Shown one piece after another: positions 1 through 7,309 of a stretch of DNA of 7,990 nucleotides. The notes under the pieces were generated by a model. That model was not told the DNA's origin and searched no databases. It saw nothing but the letters and a program-made list of their open reading frames with translations. How positions within the stretch are numbered: the first letter of the stretch is position 1; each line of letters begins with the position of its first letter. Source of the DNA: an uncultured Kiloniellales bacterium (GTDB lineage Bacteria; Pseudomonadota; Alphaproteobacteria; Kiloniellales; JAKSDN01); NCBI GenBank assembly GCA_937974415.1, contig CALJXB010000128.1, forward strand, positions 1-7,990, in the 5' to 3' direction. The position numbers and the translations under genes are program-made.

Positions 1-13
1 CAATCGTTGACGG

Positions 14-43
14 AATGTAGGGAGCCGGCACCCGCAACGTCAA
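14..43 (-). promoter_or_regulatory. Candidate sigma70-type promoter for the gene downstream of addA (often trxA)
   Basis: On the minus strand a -35-like TTGACG (43-38; 5 of 6 matches to TTGACA) is followed after 18 bases by a -10-like TACATT (19-14; 4 of 6 matches to TATAAT). Transcription would start near base 7 and run out of the window. The TGA stop of addA (42-40) lies within the -35 box. In many alphaproteobacteria trxA follows addA, so the downstream gene may be trxA, but it is not visible here. No terminator hairpin is seen in the 39 bases after addA, so read-through from the operon is also possible. Confidence 0.45.
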
Positions 44-3000
44 GGCGCGTGAGCCGCGAGTCGCGCAGGGCTGATGTGCATCAGACGCGGGCCGTCGGTC
101 CACAGCAGGAAGCAGTCGATGCGGCGCTCAGGGTAGATTTCCGCCAAAAGCGCGCGGTAGGCCGCCATCTGCCGCAAATAAACCGGCGGCACGTCGGCTT
201 CGCGCTCGGGCGGCGGGCGATTGGTCTTGTAATCCACGATCAGCACCCGATCGTCCTCCACCGCCAGCCGGTCGACCTGGCCGGAGATCGCCTCCGGGCC
301 CTTGGCGCCCTCGACGACGCCCGCCACGGGGACTTCGGCCCGGCTGCCGGCGGCGAACAGGGGAGCGAACTCGGGCGCGCCCATGACCGCCAGGGTCTCG
401 TCCAGAATGGACCGCTGCTGGGCCTGCGAAAGGCCCAGGACCGGACGGGCGAGGAATTTCCGGGCGGCTTCGGCGCGCGCCGCCGGCCGCGAATCGGGCA
501 GGAATTGCAAAAGTTTGTGGGTGATCAGCCCGCGCCGGAAGCGATGGCCTTGATCGCCGCCCAGGGGCGAGATGAGGCCTGGCTCCGGCTCGGACGGCCG
601 CGACGGTGCGAGGGCCCGGAGCGGCGCCGGTTCGTCCGGCGCCGGGGTGCCGGCCCAGGCGGGCAGGGGCCCCGCCGTCGGCGGGCCGGCTTCGGCGGCG
701 ATCGCCTCGGGTTCGCGGAGTTGGGGCGAGACCAGGCGCAGGCCGGGCCCGGACCAGCCGCCGGCGATGTCCTTGCGGAAGTCGAAGCTCACCGGTTCGG
801 CGATTTTCTCGAGCGCCCGCTCGATCAGGTGGTACCAACAGCCCTCCGGGGCGGCCTTCGAGGTGTTCCAGCCGCAGATGTAAAGCCGGTCCTCGGCCCG
901 GGTCATGGCGACGTAGAGCAGACGCCGGTACTCGTCGTTCCGGGAGTCGGCGGCCCGGGCGCGGGCGGCCGCGCCCAGGTCGCCGTCGTAGGCCTGGCGG
1001 ATCGGCCAGAGGGGGAAAGCCGCACCGCCCTGCGCAGCGGTCCCCGGGCCAGTCCCTGGGCCGGCGCCCAGCCAATAGAGCGCCGAGCTGCCGCGCGGGG
1101 TCTGCCGGGTGTCGGGCAGGAAGACCACCGGCGCCTGCAGCCCCTTGGCGCCGTGGACCGTCATCACCCTGACTGCGCCCGCACCTTGCTCCAGGTCGCG
1201 CTTGACCACCTGGGCGCCCATCTCCAGCCAATGCAGAAAGCCCTCCAAGGAGGGCACGGACTCCCGCTCGTAGAGGATCGCCAGGGAGAGGAATTCCTCG
1301 ATCGGATCGATGGCGTCGCGGCCCATCCGGGCCGCTAGGCGGCGGCGCCCGCCCCGCGGCCCGAGAACTTCGGCAAACAGCTCGAACGGGCGCAGGTAGT
1401 CGGCCAGCCCGCGCAAGTCGTGAAGCTCGTCGAAGGCCGCAGCGAAAACGCCGCCGTCGCCAGCCCGGGCAGACAGCGCGCTCCACAGCGTACCTTTGCG
1501 GCCATAGGCGAGCGTGAAGAGCTCGTCTTCGGCGAGCCCGATCAGCGGCCCCTTAAGCACCGTGGCCAGAGTGAGGTCGTCCTCCGGCAGCAGGAGCGCC
1601 CGGCCCAGGGCCACCAAGTCCATGACCGCCAAATGATCGGTCAGGACCAGGCGGTCGACGCCGGAGACCGGCACTTCGCGCTCTTTCAAGGCGCGTACCA
1701 AATCGTCGACGAAGGCATTGCGGCGGCGCACCAGCACCATGACGTCGCCCGCCTGAAGGCGCCGGTTTTTCGACTCGAGGTGGCTCTGAGGATCGTCGGC
1801 CCCGGCCGGGTCGCGGGTCCAAAAGTGGATCTTTTGCGCGATCAGATCGGCCAGCCGGCTCGGCGCTGGCAGGTGGGTCTCCATCGTGGTCGGCGGCTCC
1901 CAAGGCTCCGGTACCGGCGCCGCCTCGGGATCGACTGGCGGCCACAGCTCGACCAGGCCGGCTTCGCCCTCGCGCACGGCCTCGTGGTGCATGGCCTCGC
2001 CCTCTGTCAGCACGCCGCCGCGCGCCTCCGGCTCGGCGAAAACGGCGTCGACCGCCTGCAGCACTGCCGGCACCGAGCGGAAGGAGACCGCGAGACTGAC
2101 GTCGGTCCAATCCTGCTTGGCATCGCGCACACGCAGTGCGAAGTCGCGGCGCATCTCGGCGAAGGCCTCGGGTCGGGCGCGCTGAAAGCTGTAAATCGAT
2201 TGCTTGGCGTCGCCCACCGCGAACACGGTCCGGTTTTGCTCGCGCGCGCCCTCCCCAGCGAAGAATTCCTCGCTCAAAATCCGGATCACCTGCCACTGCT
2301 CCGGGTTGGTGTCCTGGGCCTCGTCGACCAGCAGGTGGTCGATGCCGCCGTCCAGTTTGAATTGCACCCAGGCAACACCGGTATCGACCAACAGGTCGCG
2401 CACGCCGTAGATCAGATCGTCGTAGTCCAAGAGCGCACGGGCTCGTTTGTGCCGGCCGTAAGCCGCCAGGATCGCCTGACCCAAACGCAGGACCGCGACC
2501 GTGCCCTGCGCCACTTTTTGGGCGTTGACGGCCTTGGTCAAATACACCAGGCGCTCTGCCTCGGCCGCCGCGATATCCAGCGCCCCCGGTACCGCGGCTT
2601 GCGCCCGTGCCGTCAACAGGGTCTTGCGCGGCTGCCCCTCTTTGGTCAGGAAGAGCCCGCGGTAAGCCTCGAAGCCGGCGGACCGTTCCCCGGCATCTGC
2701 CGCCAGCCAATCCCGCAGCACGCCAGCCTTGCCGTGCTCGGCCGCGGTGCCGCCGGCAAGCGCCTCGGCCAGCAGGTCCAGCCCCATGCGATCCAGTGCT
2801 GAATCGGCACAGCCGTCGCGGAGGAGATCTTCGGCGGTGGCATCCGGGTCCGCGCCCAGGCGCTCGAAGACCACCGCGACGGCACCCTCCAAGCCCCCAC
2901 AATCGATTATCATCCGGGCGAACCGATCGCGTTCGCCAAGCAGTTCATCGATCAGCTCCGCGAAACCCTGCTCGTTACGGTGGACCGCGACCTCGCGCAC

Positions 3001-3546
3001 CGCCCAGGCCAGCTCCGTGTTTTCGTCTTCGAGGCCCGAGGACAAGACCTCGACCCGGGCCGAATCGAGCATCTCGGCAGCGGTGCGCTCGTCGAGCACC
3101 TGGAAATGCGGCGCCACGCCGGCCTCCAGGGGGAAGCGGCCGAGCAAGGCTTGGCAGAAGGCGTGGATGGTCTGGATCTTCATGCCGCCGGGCGTGTCCA
3201 GGACCCGCGCGAAAAGTTCCCGCGCAGTCGGGATCAGGTTCAGGTCCACCGGTCGGCCGAGCAGCTCGGAGAGGTCGCTTGCCACGTCTTCGTCCGGCGC
3301 GCTGGCCCAGTGCGCCAGGCGTTTGGCCAGGCGATTGGCCATCTCCGCCGCCGCCGCCTTGGTGAAGGTGAGGCACAGGATCTTGGCCGGGTCGGTGCCG
3401 TCGAGCAGCAGGCTCAACACCCGGTCGGTCAACACCTTGGTCTTGCCGGTGCCGGCCGAGGCGGTCACCCAGGCCGAGGCCTGGGGACGGGCGGCACGCC
3501 GCTGACCCTCCGTGGCCTTCGCGGTATGGCCCGACGGGCCGTTCAT
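40..3546 (-). CDS. addA: Double-strand break repair helicase-nuclease AddA, alphaproteobacterial type
   Basis: This is the motor subunit of the AddAB helicase-nuclease, which unwinds and degrades DNA from double-strand breaks and leaves a 3' single strand for RecA. The protein is 1168 aa, normal for the family. UvrD/Rep-type helicase motifs appear in order: Q motif around Q15, Walker A ASAGTGKT at 29-36, motif Ia LTFTKAAAAEM at 59-69, IQTIHAFC at 124-131, Walker B DEAQD at 408-412, motif III GDAKQSIYSF at 445-454, motif IV around SFRS 487-490, motif V VHGAKG at 797-802, and motif VI LYVAMTRAED at 877-886. A C-terminal RecB-family nuclease follows, with H1010, D1092 (GQVDR), D1105 and K1107 (VDYKT), and Q1126/Y1130. 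No catalytic residue appears lost. The chosen ATG overlaps the addB TGA (ATGA). An in-frame start 44 codons upstream would lie inside addB and adds only low-complexity sequence. No convincing Shine-Dalgarno precedes the ATG, so translation probably depends on addB. Confidence 0.97.
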   Translation of the reverse strand: MNGPSGHTAKATEGQRRAARPQASAWVTASAGTGKTKVLTDRVLSLLLDGTDPAKILCLTFTKAAAAEMANRLAKRLAHWASAPDEDVASDLSELLGRPVDLNLIPTARELFARVLDTPGGMKIQTIHAFCQALLGRFPLEAGVAPHFQVLDERTAAEMLDSARVEVLSSGLEDENTELAWAVREVAVHRNEQGFAELIDELLGERDRFARMIIDCGGLEGAVAVVFERLGADPDATAEDLLRDGCADSALDRMGLDLLAEALAGGTAAEHGKAGVLRDWLAADAGERSAGFEAYRGLFLTKEGQPRKTLLTARAQAAVPGALDIAAAEAERLVYLTKAVNAQKVAQGTVAVLRLGQAILAAYGRHKRARALLDYDDLIYGVRDLLVDTGVAWVQFKLDGGIDHLLVDEAQDTNPEQWQVIRILSEEFFAGEGAREQNRTVFAVGDAKQSIYSFQRARPEAFAEMRRDFALRVRDAKQDWTDVSLAVSFRSVPAVLQAVDAVFAEPEARGGVLTEGEAMHHEAVREGEAGLVELWPPVDPEAAPVPEPWEPPTTMETHLPAPSRLADLIAQKIHFWTRDPAGADDPQSHLESKNRRLQAGDVMVLVRRRNAFVDDLVRALKEREVPVSGVDRLVLTDHLAVMDLVALGRALLLPEDDLTLATVLKGPLIGLAEDELFTLAYGRKGTLWSALSARAGDGGVFAAAFDELHDLRGLADYLRPFELFAEVLGPRGGRRRLAARMGRDAIDPIEEFLSLAILYERESVPSLEGFLHWLEMGAQVVKRDLEQGAGAVRVMTVHGAKGLQAPVVFLPDTRQTPRGSSALYWLGAGPGTGPGTAAQGGAAFPLWPIRQAYDGDLGAAARARAADSRNDEYRRLLYVAMTRAEDRLYICGWNTSKAAPEGCWYHLIERALEKIAEPVSFDFRKDIAGGWSGPGLRLVSPQLREPEAIAAEAGPPTAGPLPAWAGTPAPDEPAPLRALAPSRPSEPEPGLISPLGGDQGHRFRRGLITHKLLQFLPDSRPAARAEAARKFLARPVLGLSQAQQRSILDETLAVMGAPEFAPLFAAGSRAEVPVAGVVEGAKGPEAISGQVDRLAVEDDRVLIVDYKTNRPPPEREADVPPVYLRQMAAYRALLAEIYPERRIDCFLLWTDGPRLMHISPARLAAHAP
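1040..1063 (-). repeat. Two-copy imperfect 12-base tandem repeat within addA
   Basis: Two adjacent 12-base units (GTCCCCGGGCCA and GTCCCTGGGCCG on the plus strand) differ at two positions. They encode GPGT twice in a Gly-rich loop between helicase motifs V and VI of AddA (about residues 829-836). The repeat keeps frame and probably arose by slippage in a flexible surface loop. Confidence 0.6.
3543..3546 (-). promoter_or_regulatory. ATGA stop/start overlap, addB to addA
   Basis: The minus strand reads ATGA, with TGA ending addB and ATG beginning addA. The upstream sequence GGTTCGGACTCGATGCC has no strong Shine-Dalgarno. Coupling would help make the two subunits in the 1:1 ratio of the AddAB heterodimer; this is an inference. 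Confidence 0.87.
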
Positions 3547-6500
3547 GGCATCGAGTCCGAACCGCCGCCGCCGAGCGACCACTCCTTGAGTCGCGCCAGA
3601 TGGGCATAGTCGTTGAAGCGCGGCGCCTGCAGGGGACGCGGAACCGCGGCATAGCCGGTCTCGGGATCGTCGAAGCACGCGATCAGCCGAGCCAGGCCGG
3701 CGCGCGCGGTCTCGGCCAGATCCGCCGGATCGGCCTTAGCCGGCGCGATCTCGCCGGGCGGCTCGCCGCCGCTCAGCCGCCAGTATTGCAGCGCCGCAAC
3801 CGCACCGCCGGGCACGCCCTCGAAACCGCCGGCCTGGGCGATCACGGCCTCGAGCGGCAATTGCGGGGCTAAGCCCTGCTTCACGTCGCCCAGCTTGGGC
3901 GGCTCGCCCGTTTTGTAATCGACGATCACCAGGCCGCCGTCGGCCAGCCGGTCGACGCGGTCGGCCTTGGCCGTCAAGGTGAAGGGTCCGGCGGGGCCGT
4001 CCAGCGCCACCTCGCCGCGAGCCTCGGGCCAGGCCACCCGGCCGGCGCCGCGGAGGTTCCGGTCGACCGCCGCAAACCACTCGGCGAGGCGCAGGAAACG
4101 CGGCCACCAAAACGCCCAAAGGCCGGGCCGGGCGCGCAGGGGCTCGAAGACCTTGCGGCCTTCGTCGAGCAGCGCCGCCAGGGGGTCGGCGGGAGGCGCC
4201 TTGGGATGGGCCCTGAGGTAGGCCTCAAGCGCCTCGTGCACCAGGGTACCGCGCTCGGCCGCGCCTGGGTCGGCATCGAGCGGATCGAGCGGCTTGAGGC
4301 CCAGGATGTGGCGGGCATAGAGCGCGTAGGGATCGCGCATCCAAGTCTCGATCTGGGTCACCGAGAGGCGGCGCGGCCGGGCCGCCAGCGGGGGCCGTGG
4401 GGCCGGCGGCGGTGTGGGCGATACCGCCTTGGGCCGATCTAGGGCGTCGGCCCAGGCCCGACTGCGTTCCCCGTCGCTATCCAGGGCGTTGGGACAGCCG
4501 AGGGCGGCCAGCAGCGCGTCGATCCGCAGCAGCCAGCGCGACGGCACGGTTGGCGTGCCCTCGACCCGGCCGGCACGGGTCAGCACTACACGCGGCGCGG
4601 CGAAGGCTTGGGCGAAGTCGTGGGCCGAAAGGCCGATGCGCCGCTCCGGCAGGCTCAGGCCGAACTCGGCCTGCATCGGCCGGCTCAGCCAGGGTCCCGC
4701 ATCCACCTGGGCCGGCCAGGTTCCCTCGTTGAGGCCGCCCAGAATCACCACGTCGAAATGTTGCAGCCGCGCCTCCAGCGGCCCCAGGATGGCGAGGCGC
4801 GGGTGGCGGCCGAAGCGCGGCCGCACCACCTGGGACACCATCAGCTCCGTCAGCAGGGCGGGATAGCGCTCGCCGCCGAGGGCCGGGCCATGGGCGGCAG
4901 ACTGGCGCAGCTCCGACATGAAGGCCGACGCCGCCTCGCCGGCTTCCTGGGCCCAGAGGCGCTCACTGCCGGAGTTCCGGTCGCTGGCCGCCAAGGCCTC
5001 GGCAAAGGCGATGTGCGCGTCCACGACCCGTTCGGGATTGGGCCGCTTGGACTTAAGGGCCTTGGCGACGGGCGCGGCCAGCTTGGCCAGCCCGGCGACC
5101 CAGGAGGTGAGGTGCTTGGGCGCCTTGCTGGCCTTCAAGGCCTGTTTCAAGCCGTCGAAACCAGGCGCCGGCCGCGGCCCGCGCAGCACCTCGGTCTCGA
5201 GCAGCCGCGCCCGGCGACGGAAATCCGGAACGGCGAGGCCGCCGGCGGCAAGCGGGTGCTTGAGAGCGGCAAGCAGGTCGACCGGCGAGAGCGCGCCGGC
5301 CGCCAGCTGGGCCGTCAGGCGCAAGAAGCTGCCGCAGGGCGTCTCGGCCAGCGGCAACCCGGCCGAATCGTCGGCGGCGATCTGCCATCGCCCCAGTTCG
5401 GCCGCCACCCGGCGGGCCAGGGTCCGGTCGGGGGTCACCAGCGCGACGGTCTCGTGGGGGGATTCCAGGGCCTCGCGCATCAGCAGGGCGATGACGGCTG
5501 CCTCTTCGTTGGACGTGGCGCAGTCGATGCGGCGCACGCCCTCCAAGGCCCGCACCACCTGGCCCGGCGGCAGAGCCGTGGCGGCGTGGCGCCAGTCGGC
5601 CGTCGTGCCGGCCGGCCGCAGCGCCCAACTGACGAAGGCGCTGCGGGTCGGGTCGCCAGGCGCGGCCGTCGGGTCGGGCAACCAGGGCCATTCCTCAACG
5701 TCCTCACGTGTGAGCTCGAGACGAGCCAATAGACGGGCCAGGCCATGTTGGGCATGTCCTGGATCCTCGGCGATGGCGGCCCAACTGGCCTCGTTCGCGG
5801 CACGGTCGAGGCCGGGCAGAACCACTTCGCCCGACGGCAGCCCGGCCACGGCAGCGACCAGCTCGGCCACCGCCGGCACGCTGGCGGTCGAGCCAGCCAC
5901 GATCACCGGGCCGGCGGGCGGCGTGGCGGCCCAGGCTTCGGCCTGCGCCAACAGCAGCCGGCGCCGGCGCTCGCCCGCCCCGATGACGCCTTGCAGCGCC
6001 TGTACCTGGGGCCACTGGTCGGTGATGATGCCGAGGAATTCGAGGACGTCCTGCCAATGCCGGGCGTGCTCGCCACCGACCAAGCCGGCCAGCCCAGCGA
6101 AGTCCAGGCCCTCGGTTTCCACCTGGTCGAGAAACCGCGCCAGCTCCGCCGCCAAGCGGACCGCCTGGTCCTCGCGCGGCATCGTGACGGCCCGACCGAT
6201 CTTGGTCGCCCGGCTCCAAGCGAGGATCAGCCGGGCCAGCAACAGTTGCCGGCGGAGCGGCGAGATGGCCGGCGGCAGACCCTCGATCAAATCCTCGCCC
6301 TGCGCGGTTTCGTCGCCGGCCAGCAGCAGCTCGTCCTCGTCCAGATCGCCCAGCGGCAGCATGCGCGGCAGCAGCAGGGGACGCCCCCCCGAGGCCCGCA
6401 GGAAGGCGTCTTGCAGGCCGCGGCAGGCGCGCCGGGTCGGCAGGAAAACGAGGGCTTGCGATAGCTCAGTCGGCGTTTCGCCCCAGCGTGCCAGCAGGCC

Positions 6501-6569
6501 GGCGGCCAAGGCGTCGAGAAAGGAGGCCTCCGGCGCTATGGAATAAACCCGGGCCGGCGTTTCGGTCAT
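3543..6569 (-). CDS. addB: Double-strand break repair protein AddB, alphaproteobacterial type
   Basis: This is the partner of AddA in the break-processing complex; in the family it supplies the second nuclease and the inactivated-helicase scaffold that scans for the recombination hotspot. The protein is 1008 aa. The N-terminus reads VYSIAPEASFLDALA (8-22) followed by VFLPTRRACRGLQDAF (41-56); the equivalent region of Firmicute AddB carries a P-loop, and none is visible here. A helicase-like segment DVVILGGLNEGTWP lies at 606-619. The C-terminal PD-(D/E)XK nuclease has GTLVHEALEAYL at 774-785 (H778), AKADRVDRL at 867-875 (D870), VDYKTGEPP at 883-891 (D884, K886) and Q903. The nuclease therefore looks active. 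The cysteines that hold a 4Fe-4S cluster in Bacillus AddB are absent: IETWMRDPYALYA (740-752) has Asp where Cys is expected, and the C-terminus has no closely spaced Cys group. Its ATG overlaps the end of the upstream nucleotidyltransferase gene, and its TGA overlaps the addA ATG. Confidence 0.95.
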   Translation of the reverse strand: MTETPARVYSIAPEASFLDALAAGLLARWGETPTELSQALVFLPTRRACRGLQDAFLRASGGRPLLLPRMLPLGDLDEDELLLAGDETAQGEDLIEGLPPAISPLRRQLLLARLILAWSRATKIGRAVTMPREDQAVRLAAELARFLDQVETEGLDFAGLAGLVGGEHARHWQDVLEFLGIITDQWPQVQALQGVIGAGERRRRLLLAQAEAWAATPPAGPVIVAGSTASVPAVAELVAAVAGLPSGEVVLPGLDRAANEASWAAIAEDPGHAQHGLARLLARLELTREDVEEWPWLPDPTAAPGDPTRSAFVSWALRPAGTTADWRHAATALPPGQVVRALEGVRRIDCATSNEEAAVIALLMREALESPHETVALVTPDRTLARRVAAELGRWQIAADDSAGLPLAETPCGSFLRLTAQLAAGALSPVDLLAALKHPLAAGGLAVPDFRRRARLLETEVLRGPRPAPGFDGLKQALKASKAPKHLTSWVAGLAKLAAPVAKALKSKRPNPERVVDAHIAFAEALAASDRNSGSERLWAQEAGEAASAFMSELRQSAAHGPALGGERYPALLTELMVSQVVRPRFGRHPRLAILGPLEARLQHFDVVILGGLNEGTWPAQVDAGPWLSRPMQAEFGLSLPERRIGLSAHDFAQAFAAPRVVLTRAGRVEGTPTVPSRWLLRIDALLAALGCPNALDSDGERSRAWADALDRPKAVSPTPPPAPRPPLAARPRRLSVTQIETWMRDPYALYARHILGLKPLDPLDADPGAAERGTLVHEALEAYLRAHPKAPPADPLAALLDEGRKVFEPLRARPGLWAFWWPRFLRLAEWFAAVDRNLRGAGRVAWPEARGEVALDGPAGPFTLTAKADRVDRLADGGLVIVDYKTGEPPKLGDVKQGLAPQLPLEAVIAQAGGFEGVPGGAVAALQYWRLSGGEPPGEIAPAKADPADLAETARAGLARLIACFDDPETGYAAVPRPLQAPRFNDYAHLARLKEWSLGGGGSDSMP
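6566..6569 (-). promoter_or_regulatory. ATGA stop/start overlap, murU to addB
   Basis: The minus strand reads ATGA, with TGA ending murU and ATG beginning addB. The 20 bases upstream (GCGCCACCGCGGTCCAAAA before the ATG) contain no good Shine-Dalgarno match, which suggests that addB translation relies on ribosomes finishing murU. Confidence 0.85.
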
Positions 6570-7309
6570 TTTTGGACCGCGGTGGCGCTCAAGTCATGCA
6601 AGGCGTCTTCCGCGCCTTGAATGGCCTCCGGAGTTCCGACGTGGAACCAGCGACCGTCGTGCCTCAGGCCCCAGAGCCGTTCGCTTTCGATGGCCCGGTC
6701 ATACAGGAGATTGAGCGAAAACGCGCCTTCGGGCACCGCGTCGAAGAGCCTTGGATGAAGCACCTGGACGCCGGCGAAGACGAAGGGCGCGATCTCGCGC
6801 TCACGGCGCCGGCACAGCCGCCCGACGGGATCCATGGCGAAGTCGCCGGGGCCGTCGTAGCCGTAGGCGTCGGTCACCGGCTGCAGGAGCAGGAGGGCGT
6901 CCATCTCGTCCTCGTTCCAGGCCTGGGCGAGCCGCTCCAGGGTCGGCTGCAGGCCGTCGAGCCACACGACGTCGCCGTTCAGCACGTAAAAGGCGCCGGG
7001 CCCGAGCTGGGCGAGGGCTGCCGCCACGCCGCCGCCGGTATCGAGCAATTCCGTCTCGCGCGAGAAGGTGATGCGGGGCCGCTGGCGGCCGCGGGCGTGC
7101 GCCTCAATCTGGTCGCCCAGGTGGTACAGATTCACCACCGCCTCGGCGATGCCGGCGGCGGCCAGGTAATCCAGCGCCCAATCCAGCATGGCCTTGCCGC
7201 GGACCTCGATCAGCGGCTTCGGCACGCGATCGGTCACCGGCCGCATGCGCTCGCCGCGCCCGGCCGCCAGCACCATGGCGCGCTGCGCTTTGCCCGAGGC
7301 CGCGCTCAT
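6566..7309 (-). CDS. murU: MurU-like sugar-1-phosphate nucleotidyltransferase (predicted MurNAc-1-P uridylyltransferase)
   Basis: This 247-aa protein is predicted to transfer UMP from UTP to N-acetylmuramate alpha-1-phosphate, giving UDP-MurNAc for peptidoglycan precursor salvage in the cytoplasm. It has the nucleotidyltransferase fold signatures: MVLAAGRGERMRPVTDRVPK at 12-31 with the nucleotide-binding GxGxRM loop at 17-22, PKPL with its conserved Lys at 30-33, ELLDTGGG at 87-94, NGD with the metal-binding Asp at 111-113, FVFAGVQVLHPRLF, and GRWFHVGTP near the C-terminus. The assignment to MurU rather than to a mannose- or glucose-1-phosphate enzyme rests mainly on the kinase gene directly upstream and on its short length without a hexapeptide-repeat domain. 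The ATG at 7309 is preferred because it sits in an ATGA overlap with the kinase stop and has GGAGG four bases upstream. Extending to 7468 would add a Gly/Pro/Arg-rich stretch lying entirely within the kinase gene. Confidence 0.85.
   Translation of the reverse strand: MSAASGKAQRAMVLAAGRGERMRPVTDRVPKPLIEVRGKAMLDWALDYLAAAGIAEAVVNLYHLGDQIEAHARGRQRPRITFSRETELLDTGGGVAAALAQLGPGAFYVLNGDVVWLDGLQPTLERLAQAWNEDEMDALLLLQPVTDAYGYDGPGDFAMDPVGRLCRRREREIAPFVFAGVQVLHPRLFDAVPEGAFSLNLLYDRAIESERLWGLRHDGRWFHVGTPEAIQGAEDALHDLSATAVQK
7306..7309 (-). promoter_or_regulatory. ATGA stop/start overlap, kinase to murU
   Basis: The bases 7306-7309 read ATGA on the minus strand: TGA ends the kinase and ATG begins murU. This is a classic arrangement for translational coupling by termination and reinitiation. 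Here a GGAGG sequence just upstream would also allow independent initiation. Confidence 0.85.

Noticed and set aside
7..2802. Plus-strand open frames of 443 and 460 codons opposite addA
   Set aside because: They are in the antisense of conserved AddA helicase and nuclease motifs, have no family features, and reflect codon bias in high-GC DNA.
128..2902. Minus-strand frames of about 450 codons (128-1486 and 1553-2902) that could suggest a frameshifted second gene
   Set aside because: They are the alternative frame of addA, Arg/Gly/Pro-rich, and the addA frame itself is uninterrupted with all motifs in order.
3547..3678. N-terminal extension of AddA by 44 codons to an upstream in-frame start
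   Set aside because: It lies wholly inside the conserved addB C-terminus and adds Arg/Gly-rich sequence with no family similarity. The ATGA start at 3546 places the Q motif and Walker A at the usual distance from the N-terminus.
4918..6546. A 542-codon open frame on the plus strand opposite addB
   Set aside because: Long antisense frames are expected in GC-rich genes. Its product is Ser/Arg/Ala-rich with no recognisable motif, while the minus strand here encodes a convincing AddB.
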